From: Nocardioides_C sp963700955
Lineage (GTDB): Bacteria; Actinomycetota; Actinomycetes; Propionibacteriales; Nocardioidaceae
Direction: 5' to 3'
Assembly: GCA_963700955.1 (NCBI GenBank)
Contig: CAVOZH010000005.1
Location: forward strand, 62,001 to 126,000
DNA: 64,000 nt
Of this stretch, positions 56,239 through 64,000 are shown piece after piece. Within the stretch, counting starts at the first letter, position 1, and every line of letters starts with the position of its first letter. The notes below the pieces were generated by a model. That model had not been told where the DNA came from. It saw nothing but the letters and a program-made list of their open reading frames with translations, and made no database searches. A program made the position numbers and the translations under genes.

Positions 56239-57208
56239 CCGAACGCCGGAGTGCGGCGTGGATGGACGCGGGCGTGAGTGTCCCGATCGTCCGCCCGTCC
56301 GAGGTCACCGGCACGACCGCCCGGTCCTGACGCATCATGAGCGCGAGCGCGTCCTCCAGGGTGCTGGAGATGTCGACGGCGCCGTTGGTGGGTGCGGCGT
56401 CGCCGGACGACGGCTCCAGGTCCTCCCGCCTGATCGGCGTGACAGCCAGGCGCCGCAGGCCACGAGAGGCCCCCACGAACTCCGCGACGAAGTCGTCCGC
56501 GGGCCGGCCCAGGAGCTGCGCCGGGACGTCGTACTGGACCAGCCGCCCGCCGGGCGCGAAGACCGCAACACGGTCGCCCAGCTTCACTGCCTCGTCGATG
56601 TCGTGGGTGACGAGCATGACGGTCTTGTGCAGCTCCCGCTGGAGCCGCAGGAACTCGTCCTGCAGCTTCTCGCGGTTGATCGGGTCGACGGCTCCGAACG
56701 GTTCGTCCATCAGCAGCACGGGCGGATCGGCGGCCAGGGCGCGCGCGACCCCCACACGCTGCCGCTGTCCGCCTGAGAGCTGGTGGGGGTAGCGGTCGCC
56801 GTACACCGACGGCTCGAGGCCCACCAGGGACATGAGCTCGTCGGCGCGCTCGTTCGTGCGCCGCTTGTCCCACCCGAGCAGGGAGGGGACCGTCGCGACG
56901 TTGGTGCGGATCGTCTGGTGCGGGAAGAGACCGATCTGCTGGATGACGTACCCGATGTGCCGGCGCATCTCGACCGGGTCGACCTGGCTGGCGTCGCGGC
57001 CGTCGATGGTGATCGTGCCGCTGGTCGGCTCGATGAGCCGGTTGACCATCTTCAGCGTCGTGGACTTGCCGCAGCCAGACGGCCCGACGAGGCAGACGAC
57101 CGAACCGCGGGGAACGTCGAGGTCGAGCGCCTGCACCGCGACCGTCCCGTCGGGGTAGGTCTTGCCCAGGCCCTTCAGCCGGATCATCGGATCTTCGCTA
57201 GGTTGCAT
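56219..57208 (-). CDS. Osmoprotectant/glycine betaine ABC transporter ATPase (OpuCA-like)
   Basis: A 329-residue ABC ATPase of the OpuCA/ProV type. Walker A is GPSGCGKST, the signature is LSGGQRQRVGVARAL, and Walker B is VLLMDEPFGAVDP. The C-terminal ~80 residues hold one CBS-like motif (SSTLEDALALMMRQDRAVVPV) that may sense ionic strength. Unusually, it is divergent from the permease gene, with 2 bp between the two start codons (57208 and 57211). An internal ATG at 57187 (MIRLKGLG) is a likely alternative start that would free room for promoters. Confidence 0.88.
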   Translation of the reverse strand: MQPSEDPMIRLKGLGKTYPDGTVAVQALDLDVPRGSVVCLVGPSGCGKSTTLKMVNRLIEPTSGTITIDGRDASQVDPVEMRRHIGYVIQQIGLFPHQTIRTNVATVPSLLGWDKRRTNERADELMSLVGLEPSVYGDRYPHQLSGGQRQRVGVARALAADPPVLLMDEPFGAVDPINREKLQDEFLRLQRELHKTVMLVTHDIDEAVKLGDRVAVFAPGGRLVQYDVPAQLLGRPADDFVAEFVGASRGLRRLAVTPIRREDLEPSSGDAAPTNGAVDISSTLEDALALMMRQDRAVVPVTSDGRTIGTLTPASIHAALRRSVSSSPA

Positions 57209-57210
57209 GG

Positions 57211-57906
57211 ATGGTCCTGTCGGAGACGACGCCGGTCGGCGACAACTGCATGGTCCGCAACGAGTGGATCTGTCCTGAGTACCTGAGCAGCCGCGCCGAC
57301 CTGCTCACCGCAGCGCTGGTGCAGCACGTGTGGATCACTGTCGTCTCCGTCGTCATCGGGCTGGTCGTCGCGGTTCCGTTGGCGTTGCTGGCTCGACGGT
57401 ACCCAAAGCTGGAGGGAACCGTCGTCGGCACGACCACCGCGATCTACACGATCCCGTCCCTCGCGCTCTTCGCCTTGCTGGTGCCCGTGAGCGGTCTGAG
57501 CGCCGCCACGGTCATCGCCGGTCTTGCGCTGTACTCCCTCACCATCCTGGTCCGGTACATCGTCGAAGGCCTCCACGGCATCCCTGGTGACGTGATCGAG
57601 GCGGCCCGGGGGATGGGGTACGGGTCCAGGCGGCTGCTGCTGACCGTGGAGCTCCCGCTCGCGCTTCCAGCGGTGATGGCAGGGCTCCGGGTGGCGTTCG
57701 TCTCCACCGTCGCGCTCACGACCGTCGGTTCCATCGTGAGCTACGGCGGCCTCGGCAACCTCCTGCTCGAGGCCGTCAACACGCAGTTCAAGCCGCAGGT
57801 GTTCACAGCGAGCGTCCTTTGTGTCCTCCTCGCTTTCGCCTTCGACCTCCTGATCGTCGGGGCCCAGCGGCTGATGACGCCGTGGGCCCGCACCCGGGCG
57901 GTGTAG
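57211..57906 (+). CDS. Osmoprotectant ABC transporter permease 1
   Basis: A 231-residue OpuCB-like permease with about six helices. The EAA loop is VIEAARGMGYGSRRLLLTVELP. The first 30 residues are hydrophilic and carry two Cys, unusual for the family. It is followed by permease 2 after 3 bp. Together with the ATPase and binding protein it forms a quaternary amine or choline uptake system for osmotic stress. Confidence 0.88.
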   Translation: MVLSETTPVGDNCMVRNEWICPEYLSSRADLLTAALVQHVWITVVSVVIGLVVAVPLALLARRYPKLEGTVVGTTTAIYTIPSLALFALLVPVSGLSAATVIAGLALYSLTILVRYIVEGLHGIPGDVIEAARGMGYGSRRLLLTVELPLALPAVMAGLRVAFVSTVALTTVGSIVSYGGLGNLLLEAVNTQFKPQVFTASVLCVLLAFAFDLLIVGAQRLMTPWARTRAV

Positions 57907-57909
57907 GCG

Positions 57910-58665
57910 ATGTTCGACGTCCTGCGCGGAGTCGTCGCGTGGTTCCAGAACCCTGCGAACTGGCAGGGCGAGGAGGGCCTGACCAACCGGCTCGTGGAGC
58001 ACCTGCTCCTGACCGGTACGGCGACCCTGGCCGCCGTGCTCCTCGGGCTGCCGTTGGCGGTCTGGCTGGGCCACGTCGGCAAGGGCGGGCTCCTCGCGGT
58101 GAACATCTCGAACATCGGCCGTGCGATCCCGACCTTCGCCGTCCTGACGATGCTGTCCATCGGCCCGGTGGGGACCGACGACCTCGGCCCGTACGGCCGT
58201 GCCGGCCTTGCGACGTTGATCGCACTCGTGCTCTTCGCGCTCCCGCCGATCATCACCAACGCCTACGTCGGGATGCGCGAGGTGGACCGCGACACCGTCG
58301 AGGCCGCGCGGGGCATGGGGATGCAGGGCAGCCAGCTGCTGCGCCGGATCGAGGTGCCGCTCGCGCTGCCGCTGATCATCACCGGGGTCCGCCTCGCGGT
58401 GGTGCAGGTGTGGGCCACGGCGACGATCGCGGCGCTCGTGGCCGGTCCCGGGCTGGGCCGGATCATCACACTCGGCTTCCGGCGCCAGGACGTCGCCGAG
58501 GTGGTGGCGGGCGCGCTCGTGGTGGCCGTGATCGCGCTCGTGCTCGAGGGGCTGATGGTGCTGGTGCAGCGCCGCCTCGACCCTGTCGCCCGCGCCCGCC
58601 GTACCTCCGGCTCCGCGAAGCGGGCGAAAGAGCAGGAGCAAGTTCTCGACCCGTCGGTACAGTAA
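57910..58665 (+). CDS. Osmoprotectant ABC transporter permease 2
   Basis: A 251-residue OpuCD-like permease with about six helices; the EAA loop is TVEAARGMGMQGSQLLRRIEVP. The C-terminus has a basic, cytoplasmic tail (RTSGSAKRAKEQEQ). It partners permease 1 as a heterodimer. The gap to the binding-protein gene is 72 bp and holds no terminator. Confidence 0.88.
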   Translation: MFDVLRGVVAWFQNPANWQGEEGLTNRLVEHLLLTGTATLAAVLLGLPLAVWLGHVGKGGLLAVNISNIGRAIPTFAVLTMLSIGPVGTDDLGPYGRAGLATLIALVLFALPPIITNAYVGMREVDRDTVEAARGMGMQGSQLLRRIEVPLALPLIITGVRLAVVQVWATATIAALVAGPGLGRIITLGFRRQDVAEVVAGALVVAVIALVLEGLMVLVQRRLDPVARARRTSGSAKRAKEQEQVLDPSVQ

Positions 58666-58737
58666 GTCGCGAGGGTGCACGACGGCGCCCGCCGGACACG
58701 CGCGGCATGGCCGCGGGACACAGAAGGGAAGGCGCCG

Positions 58738-59715
58738 ATGACCTTCACATCGATTCCGAGCAAGACCCGGGTACGTCGGATGCTGGCGGCTGTCGTGGTC
58801 GCCCCACTCCTGCTCGTGGGCGCATGTGGCAACGGGGGCAACGACGCCCTCAAGGACGGCTCGTCCAGCTCGGGTGGCGGGGGCGGCGACGTCGTGATCG
58901 CCTACCAGGACTACACCGAGATGTCGATCATGGCCGAGATGTATGCCGCCCTGCTCGAGGACGCCGGCTACAAGCCGACCCTGAAGGGGGTGGGTGACCG
59001 CGCGATCTACGCGGGCGAGCTCGAGAGCGGCAAGGTCGACCTCGCGCCGGAGTACGTCTCCTCGATGACGGAGTACCTCAACCGCGAGGCCAACGGCGCC
59101 GACGCCAAGCCGGTCGCGTCGCCGGACGTGACCCAGACCGTGGCGAAGCTCAGGGAGCTCGCGAGCCCGAAGAACATGACCCCGCTGGAACCGGCCAAGG
59201 CCGAGGACGCCAACGCGTTCGCAGTGACGCAGAAGCTCTCCGACGACAAGGATGTGAAGACCCTGAGCGACCTCGGCAAGCTCGGCGGGAGTGTCGCGCT
59301 CGCGGCTGCCCCCGACTGCCCGGAGCGGCCGGACTGCAAGCTGGGTCTCGAGTCGGTCTACGGCATCAAGATCGGCAAGTTCGAGCCCCTCGGGTTCGGC
59401 TCGCCGCAGACCAAGAACGCCCTGACCGACGGCGAGGTCCAGCTCGGCCAGGTCGGCACGAGTGACGGGCAGATCGAGCAGCTCAAGCTCGTGGTGCTCG
59501 AGGACGACAAGAACTGGCAGAACGCCGAGAACCTGATCCCTGTCCTCAGCACGAAGTTCCTCGACGCCCACCCGGACGTGAAGGACAAGCTCAACTCGCT
59601 CTCGGAGGTGCTCACCACCGAGGACCTGATGAAGCTCAACGCCCAGGTGGACGCCGAGCGGCAGCTCCCCAAGGACGTCGCCGACCAGTACCTCAGTGAC
59701 AAGGGCCTGATCTAG
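58738..59715 (+). CDS. Osmoprotectant-binding lipoprotein (OpuCC-like)
   Basis: A 325-residue glycine betaine/choline-type solute-binding lipoprotein. The lipobox is LVGAC with Cys30, followed by a Gly/Ser linker. The mature domain has VVIAYQDYTEMSIMAEM, LAPEYVSSMTEYL and the C-terminal 'EVLTTEDLMKLNAQVD', typical of the OpuAC family. It captures the osmolyte for the permeases. ATG 58738 has AGAAGGGA at 7 nt. Confidence 0.9.
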   Translation: MTFTSIPSKTRVRRMLAAVVVAPLLLVGACGNGGNDALKDGSSSSGGGGGDVVIAYQDYTEMSIMAEMYAALLEDAGYKPTLKGVGDRAIYAGELESGKVDLAPEYVSSMTEYLNREANGADAKPVASPDVTQTVAKLRELASPKNMTPLEPAKAEDANAFAVTQKLSDDKDVKTLSDLGKLGGSVALAAAPDCPERPDCKLGLESVYGIKIGKFEPLGFGSPQTKNALTDGEVQLGQVGTSDGQIEQLKLVVLEDDKNWQNAENLIPVLSTKFLDAHPDVKDKLNSLSEVLTTEDLMKLNAQVDAERQLPKDVADQYLSDKGLI

Positions 59716-59791
59716 GGCCCGGGTGCCCTGCCGTGGCAGACCTGGCGTAGCAGGGGGAGAAGCCAGCGACCCTGTCTCTGGGGCGGCTGGA

Positions 59792-59797
59792 TAGGGT
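59792..59797 (+). promoter_or_regulatory. Candidate -10 box of the sialyltransferase-like gene
   Basis: TAGGGT ends 7 nt before GTG 59805. This favours 59805 over GTG 59796, which overlaps the box. Confidence 0.4.
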
Positions 59798-59804
59798 GTC
59801 CAGC

Positions 59805-60479
59805 GTGTCCGAGACCGTCCGTACGCCGACCGAACCCGCGTTGGCTTCCCTTCGCGAGCTCATGGCCGCCTATGCGAGGGCGAACCCCGTGCGCAAGGTC
59901 GCGGCGATCGGCAATGCCCCGCTGGAGCCGAGCGACGAACGCGCGCACGAGATCGACTCGTGCGACCTCGTACTGCGGGTGAACAGCTTCGTCATGGACC
60001 GTCCGGGCCAACCGCGATGCCAGGGCAGCCGAGTCGACGTCGTGATCTGGAACCGGATCACCCGGGCCACCGAGTTCCTCTACGAGGGGTACCGCGACCG
60101 TCTCTACCTCCTGGTCGAACCGATGCGGATGCACGGGAACAAGGAGACCTGGCCGCTGTCGTGGCCGGAGGACCTCGGCCTCGTTCCCGTCCCGAACGAC
60201 GCCATAGCGCGACGGCTCAACGACGAGCTCGGTATCCCGTGGATGGAAGAGCGACTGGCACCGACGACCGGGCTGACGGCGGCGTACCTGGCAGTCACGC
60301 TCTTCCCCGACGCGGAGGTCGTCCTCGCGGGATACTCCTTCGTCGACGACCCGCACCAGACCGAGTGGCGCCATCAGTGGGGCGACTCCTGTCGAGTGGG
60401 GCCGGAGCACCGCATCGCCGAAGAGGCGCGTCTGATGCGCTCCTGGCTCGCGGACGGCCGTGCACGGCTCCTGCGCTGA
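59805..60479 (+). CDS. Sialyltransferase-like glycosyltransferase (GT29-type fold)
   Basis: A 224-residue protein. The N-terminal segment VAAIGNAPLEP... with IDSCDLVLRVNSF and GSRVDVVIWNR resembles the sialylmotif L of GT29 enzymes, and APTTGLTAAYLAV... with VVLAGYSFVDD resembles motif S. A later His (GPEHRIAEEARLM) would fit the catalytic base. By location beside Pse-type genes it may transfer a nonulosonic acid. No membrane segment is seen. The assignment is by motif order and is moderate. Confidence 0.65.
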   Translation: MSETVRTPTEPALASLRELMAAYARANPVRKVAAIGNAPLEPSDERAHEIDSCDLVLRVNSFVMDRPGQPRCQGSRVDVVIWNRITRATEFLYEGYRDRLYLLVEPMRMHGNKETWPLSWPEDLGLVPVPNDAIARRLNDELGIPWMEERLAPTTGLTAAYLAVTLFPDAEVVLAGYSFVDDPHQTEWRHQWGDSCRVGPEHRIAEEARLMRSWLADGRARLLR

Positions 60480-60507
60480 CCTGACCGAATACCCGAAGGG
60501 AACTCGA

Positions 60508-60906
60508 GTGACCTCGACCGAATCGTCCGCGCTCAGCCGTGCGAAGCAGCTGGTGCGGCGGGTCCGCCCACGCTCCAGGGACGAGCAGCCCCGTCTCGAC
60601 GAGGTGGCGGCGCGTCTCAACCGGCAGCACGGCCGTATCGCGGCGGTGGAGCGCGAGCTCGCGCGGATCGGTCCGCAGGTGGCCGCGATCGAGGTCCGGC
60701 TGGAGGACCTGCGACAGCGCCTGGACCAGCCCGGCGCGAACGACACCGAGCGTGCCGAGGCGGCCTCGCTCGTCGAGGAGATCCGCCGGGAGCATCAGCG
60801 GATCCGAGCCCGGATCAACGCGGCCACGCGCTACGAGGAGCGGTTGCGTCAGCTCGAGGAGACGGTGTCCCGGCTCGGAGCGGACCGTCCGGAGTCCAGC
60901 AGCTGA
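60508..60906 (+). CDS. Small coiled-coil protein
   Basis: A 132-residue protein, largely helical and charged, with coiled coil from about residues 30 to 120 (QHGRIAAVERELARIGPQVA, RLDQPGANDTERAEAASLVE). No enzyme motif. GTG 60508 follows GAAGGGA at 6 nt. It sits between the sialyltransferase-like gene and the convergent SpsF-like gene; its role in glycan assembly is unknown. Confidence 0.7.
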   Translation: MTSTESSALSRAKQLVRRVRPRSRDEQPRLDEVAARLNRQHGRIAAVERELARIGPQVAAIEVRLEDLRQRLDQPGANDTERAEAASLVEEIRREHQRIRARINAATRYEERLRQLEETVSRLGADRPESSS

Positions 60907-60945
60907 ACGGGTCCGTCGAGTCGAGTGACGTGGCGGTGAAGCCGG

Positions 60946-61677
60946 CTACTCGCCGAGCTTCTTCTGCTCCACGTGGCGGTTGACCGCCACGAGCTCCGGA
61001 TGGAGGTCGAGCAGGCCGATGATCTCGCCACAGGACAACGACGCCGCCTGGTGGTCCTCGATCAGAGCACGGATCAGCACGAGGTCGTCGGGGGTGTCGA
61101 GGGTGACCCGGTAGGCGGACTTGTCCTCTCGCCAGGCGATGTTGCGCAGATGGATCCGTCCGCTGCCGTTGGCGTAGAGGTACGGAGTCACGTGCTCGCG
61201 CTCGGGAGCCTCGGTGGCGTGGGCGTGAGCATCGGCAAGCGCCTTCGCGCTGAAGACCTCGAAGTCGAACCCGCGAGGGAACGTTCGCTCCAAGGCGTTG
61301 GAGAGGTAGAGCCACGGGTCGTCTGCCTCGACGTACTCCTGCACCGCTGATGCGATCAGCTCACCGTCGATGAGCGGACAGTCCGAGGTGACGCGGACGA
61401 CCACGTCGAGCCCGTTCTGGTCGGCGCACTCGTGGAAGCGCGACAGCACGTCGGTCTCGCTCCCGCGGTACACGACCAGGCCGCGATCGGCGGCCAGTGC
61501 GGCGATCTCGTCGTCGCTGGTGTTGCTCGTCGTCGCGACGAGCACCGGCAGCCGGCTTGCGGCGAGCCTGTCGAGGTGGTGGTCCAGCAGTGTCTTGCCC
61601 GCGACCTCGATGAGGACCTTGCGGGGCAGCCGGGTGCTGGTCGTCCGCGCCTGGGTGATGATCCCGACCCGAGTCAC
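60946..61677 (-). CDS. SpsF-like nucleotidyltransferase
   Basis: A 243-residue nucleotidyltransferase of the SpsF type. The nucleotide loop reads IITQARTTSTRLPRKVL, near residues 5-21. Later, VVVRVTSDCPLIDGELI has the metal-binding Asp, and YRVTLDTPDDLVLI ends the fold. In spore coat and pseudaminic loci such enzymes make the CMP-sugar or act near that step. It is related to, but not the standard form of, PseF. GTG 61677 overlaps the aminotransferase stop (GTGA). Confidence 0.83.
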   Translation of the reverse strand: MTRVGIITQARTTSTRLPRKVLIEVAGKTLLDHHLDRLAASRLPVLVATTSNTSDDEIAALAADRGLVVYRGSETDVLSRFHECADQNGLDVVVRVTSDCPLIDGELIASAVQEYVEADDPWLYLSNALERTFPRGFDFEVFSAKALADAHAHATEAPEREHVTPYLYANGSGRIHLRNIAWREDKSAYRVTLDTPDDLVLIRALIEDHQAASLSCGEIIGLLDLHPELVAVNRHVEQKKLGE

Positions 61678-62798
61678 CGAAGCGCTTCCTGCAGCACCTC
61701 GACGACCTGGTCGACCTGGTCGTCGGTGAGGTCGGGGAACATCGGCAGGGAGAGCTCTTCGGCGTAGAAGGCCTCGGCGTTGGGGCACATCCCTCGGCGG
61801 TAGCCCATCCGGGCGTAGACCGGGTGCCAGTAGACGGGCAGGTAGTTCACCTGGACGCCGATCCCGCCGGCGCGCATCTTCTCGAAGACCTCGCGTCGAC
61901 GGCCCTCGAGGACCCTCAGCGGGTAGAGATGCCAGGCGGGGTCCACGTCGTCGCGCTGGACAGGGGTGCGGACGGCGTCGACGTCGCGGAGCGCCTCGTC
62001 GTAGCGTGCCTTGATCTCGGCCCGCCGCGCCTTGAACGCGCCGAGTCGTCGAAGCTGGTTGATCCCCAGCGCGGAGGCCAGGTCGGTGAGCCGGTAGTTC
62101 AGGCCCAGGTCGTGCACCTCCTGGTGCCAGGGACCCTGGTCGCCGATCTCGAACCTGTCGGGGTCGCGCACGAGCCCGATGTTGTGGAACTCCGACGCGC
62201 GCCGGGCGACGGAGGGGTCCTTGGCGACGACTGCGCCACCCTCACCGGTGGTGAGGTTCTTCGTGGGGAAGAACGACATGGTCGTCACGTCGGCCAGGTC
62301 GCCCACCGGTCGTCCGCGGTAGGTCCCGCCGACGGAGTGGGCGGCGTCGTCGAGCGTCACGGCGCCGACCCGGTCGGCGATCGGCTGGAGGCGGTCGTAG
62401 TCACAGGGGTGGCCGGCGTAGTCGACCGCCGCGACGACCTTGGTCCGCCCGGTCGCAGCGGCCTCGACGGCCGCGGGGTCGAGGAGCGCGGTGTCCTCCT
62501 CGACGTCGGCGAAGACGATGTCCGCCCCGAGGAGGGACGCGCCGCTGGCGGTGGCGACGAACGTCATCGGCGTGGTGACGACCTCGTCGCCCGGGCCGAC
62601 CCCGAGTGCGGAGTAGGCGATGTGGAGGGCCGCCGTACCGCTGGTGCAGCTGACCGCCCGGTGACCGCCGGCCTGTGCGGAGACCGCGGACTCGAACTCG
62701 GCGACTGCCGGGCCCGTGGTGAGCCAGTCGCCGCGGAGGACCGCGGCCACCGCCTCGACGTCCTCTTCGGAGATCGACTGTCGGCCGTAGGGGAGCAC
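61674..62798 (-). CDS. PseC-like UDP-sugar aminotransferase (DegT family)
   Basis: A 374-residue PLP aminotransferase. The Lys lies in FFPTKNLTTGEGG, the typical DegT/PseC site, and VNYLPVYWHPVYARMGY is a C-terminal signature of this subgroup. It would aminate the 4-keto sugar made by the PseB-like dehydratase. GTG 62798 is 2 bp after the dehydratase stop, with CAGGA upstream. The first ~17 residues of the longer frame are antisense to the upstream gene and are not used. Confidence 0.9.
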   Translation of the reverse strand: MLPYGRQSISEEDVEAVAAVLRGDWLTTGPAVAEFESAVSAQAGGHRAVSCTSGTAALHIAYSALGVGPGDEVVTTPMTFVATASGASLLGADIVFADVEEDTALLDPAAVEAAATGRTKVVAAVDYAGHPCDYDRLQPIADRVGAVTLDDAAHSVGGTYRGRPVGDLADVTTMSFFPTKNLTTGEGGAVVAKDPSVARRASEFHNIGLVRDPDRFEIGDQGPWHQEVHDLGLNYRLTDLASALGINQLRRLGAFKARRAEIKARYDEALRDVDAVRTPVQRDDVDPAWHLYPLRVLEGRRREVFEKMRAGGIGVQVNYLPVYWHPVYARMGYRRGMCPNAEAFYAEELSLPMFPDLTDDQVDQVVEVLQEALR

Positions 62799-62800
62799 GG

Positions 62801-63784
62801 TCAGATGTCCTGCTCGAGGATGGTGGTGATCTGCTCGCGGGTGTACCACTCGTCGTTGCTGTCGGAGCGGTAGGCGAACCCGCCGGGGACCGGTTCGGAG
62901 TCCTCCGGCGGGGTGTAGCCCCAGGTTGCGAGGTCAGGCTGGAGGATGAACCGGTCGCCGTGGCGCAGCGCGCGCCTGCCCTCCTCGGGCGAGACCATCT
63001 CCTCGTGCAGCTTCTCGCCCGGCCGCAGGCCGACGTCGTGCATGGGTGCCCCGGGGGCGATCGCCTGTGCCAGGTCGGTGATCTTCATCGACGGAATCTT
63101 CGGCACGAACAGCTCGCCGCCGTGCATCACGTCGAAGGAGTCGACGACGAACTTCACTGCCTCGGGCAGCGTGATGAAGAAGCGGGTGCAGCGCAGGTCG
63201 GTGATCGGCAGCGACTCGCCTGCCGCAGCGAGACGGCGGAAGAACGGGATCACGGAGCCGCGGCTACCCATGACGTTGCCGTACCGGACCACGGAGAAGC
63301 GGGTCTCGTAGGCGGCCGCGTAGTGGTTGCCGCTGATGAAGAGCTTGTCGGCGGTCAGCTTCGTGGCGCCGTAGAGGTTGATCGGGCTCGAGGCCTTGTC
63401 GGTGGAGAGCGCGACGACCTTCTTCACCCCGGTGTCGATGGCCGCCTCGATGACGTTCTGCGAGCCCATGACGTTCGTCTTCACGAACTCGAAGGGGTTG
63501 TACTCAGCGGTGTCGACCTGCTTGAGGGCTGCGGCGTGCACGACGTAGTCGACGTTGTGCATCGCCCGAAGCAGCCGGCGCTCGTCACGGATGTCGCCGA
63601 TGAACCAGCGCAGGCGTGGGTCGTTGTTGAACAGCTGGCGGACTTCGTACTGCTTCAGCTCGTCACGCGAGAAGACCACGAGTCGGTGAGGATCCAGGTT
63701 GTCGAGCGCGTAGCGGATGAACGCCTTGCCGAACGAGCCGGTGCCTCCGGTGACCAGGATGCTCGAGTTCTTGAGAATGGACAC
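62801..63784 (-). CDS. PseB-like UDP-N-acetylglucosamine 4,6-dehydratase
   Basis: A 327-residue extended SDR. The NAD motif is ILVTGGTGSFGKAF, and the catalytic region STDKASSPINLYGATKL is exactly that of inverting 4,6-dehydratases such as PseB/FlaA1. The C-terminal HDVGLRPGEKLHEEM is also typical. It makes the UDP-4-keto-6-deoxy-L-hexosamine that starts pseudaminic acid synthesis. GTG 63784 has GGAAGG at 6 nt. It is divergent from the PseG-like gene. Confidence 0.92.
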   Translation of the reverse strand: MSILKNSSILVTGGTGSFGKAFIRYALDNLDPHRLVVFSRDELKQYEVRQLFNNDPRLRWFIGDIRDERRLLRAMHNVDYVVHAAALKQVDTAEYNPFEFVKTNVMGSQNVIEAAIDTGVKKVVALSTDKASSPINLYGATKLTADKLFISGNHYAAAYETRFSVVRYGNVMGSRGSVIPFFRRLAAAGESLPITDLRCTRFFITLPEAVKFVVDSFDVMHGGELFVPKIPSMKITDLAQAIAPGAPMHDVGLRPGEKLHEEMVSPEEGRRALRHGDRFILQPDLATWGYTPPEDSEPVPGGFAYRSDSNDEWYTREQITTILEQDI

Positions 63785-63880
63785 GCAACGCCTTCCATTG
63801 CAGCCGGACCAACTGATGATTGAGTGCAAAGGCGACGATACCGTCGGGGGCTGGTCCGGTCGCGACGAGGAGGGGCTTCA

Positions 63881-64000
63881 ATGACGCAGGCGACGCTGCG
63901 AGTCGTGGTGTGCTGCGACGTCGGGCCGACGGTCGGGGTCGGGCACCTGATGCGTTGCGTGGCGCTCTCCGAGGAGTTCCTCGCGCGCGGCTTCGACGTG
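63881..64000 (+). CDS. PseG/SpsG-like hydrolase (partial, N-terminus only)
   Basis: The frame from ATG 63881 (with GAGGAGGGG upstream) reads MTQATLRVVVCCDVGPTVGVGHLMRCVALSEEF within the first 40 residues. The GVGHLMRC segment is the hallmark of PseG/SpsG, the UDP-sugar hydrolase of the pseudaminic acid pathway. The window ends after about 40 residues. It supports a pseudaminic-type locus continuing beyond the window. Confidence 0.75.
   Translation, partial: MTQATLRVVVCCDVGPTVGVGHLMRCVALSEEFLARGFDV

Noticed and set aside
57184..59571. A 795-codon minus-strand frame opposite the osmoprotectant permeases and binding protein
   Set aside because: It is a mirror of codon bias in the real genes; repetitive charged composition and no motif. 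The plus strand has clear signatures.

Overview
This is a high-GC window (about 70 percent G+C, strong G/C bias at codon position 3) whose gene content and order point to an actinobacterium, most likely of the Nocardioidaceae (Nocardioides or a relative). Supporting signs are the tilS-hpt-ftsH-folE-folP-folB-folK-DUF3180 cluster, the DUF2342 zinc-peptidase gene beside dacB, frequent GTG starts, GTGA/ATGA start-stop overlaps, and many start codons 6-8 nt after a TANNNT -10 box, which suggests leaderless mRNAs. The genus is inference; there is no rRNA or tRNA in the window to test it.

Layout. 1-9342 (minus): a molybdenum hydroxylase operon of the form II carbon monoxide dehydrogenase type, in gene order serA, a MobA-like cytidylyltransferase, coxD, coxE, coxI/xdhC, then coxS-coxL-coxM-coxG (coxG cut by the window edge), with a CRP-like palindrome before coxS. 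9386-17922: assorted genes, including a ROK sugar kinase, VOC protein, DHA2 drug exporter, secreted subtilisin-like protease, gamma-glutamyltransferase-like hydrolase and small proteins. 18105-20219 (minus): a DsrE-TusE/DsrC-SQR sulfur module with a CsoR/CstR-like palindrome upstream. 20456-31147: a tandem DUF4389 membrane protein, flavodoxin, an Old-Yellow-Enzyme-type reductase and an SDR/DapB-like/MBL operon (both preceded by the same KstR-like operator), a MEDS/HATPase sensor, and assorted hydrolases. 31222-35161: a TPP riboswitch and the thiamine transporter thiBPQ.

35182-37187 is a mobile element: the ends and a 5'-transposase remnant of an IS5/IS427-type insertion sequence, flanked by TTA direct repeats, with a lone TnpB gene and its likely omega-RNA region inside. 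It sits between thiQ and a PAP2/Aur1-like membrane enzyme. 38261-39133 has no clear gene but holds a probable structured transcript ending in an intrinsic terminator, and then a structured leader of an NlpC/P60 cell-wall hydrolase.

40574-56238: acyl-CoA oxidase, inorganic pyrophosphatase, DacB, DUF2342 peptidase, the tilS-hpt-ftsH-folate biosynthesis cluster with an NTF2-like gene between folP and folB, two small membrane proteins, a double GNAT protein and a propeller-like protein. 56219-59715: an osmoprotectant ABC transporter whose ATPase is divergent from the permeases and binding protein. 59805-64000: a nonulosonic (pseudaminic-type) acid locus: a sialyltransferase-like gene, a coiled-coil protein, an SpsF-like nucleotidyltransferase, a PseC-like aminotransferase, a PseB-like dehydratase and the start of a PseG-like hydrolase, cut by the window edge.

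The most unusual points are the TnpB cassette inside foreign IS ends, the sulfur module with its persulfide-sensor-like operator, the shared KstR-like operators, and the unexplained structured RNAs around 38.4-39.1 kb.
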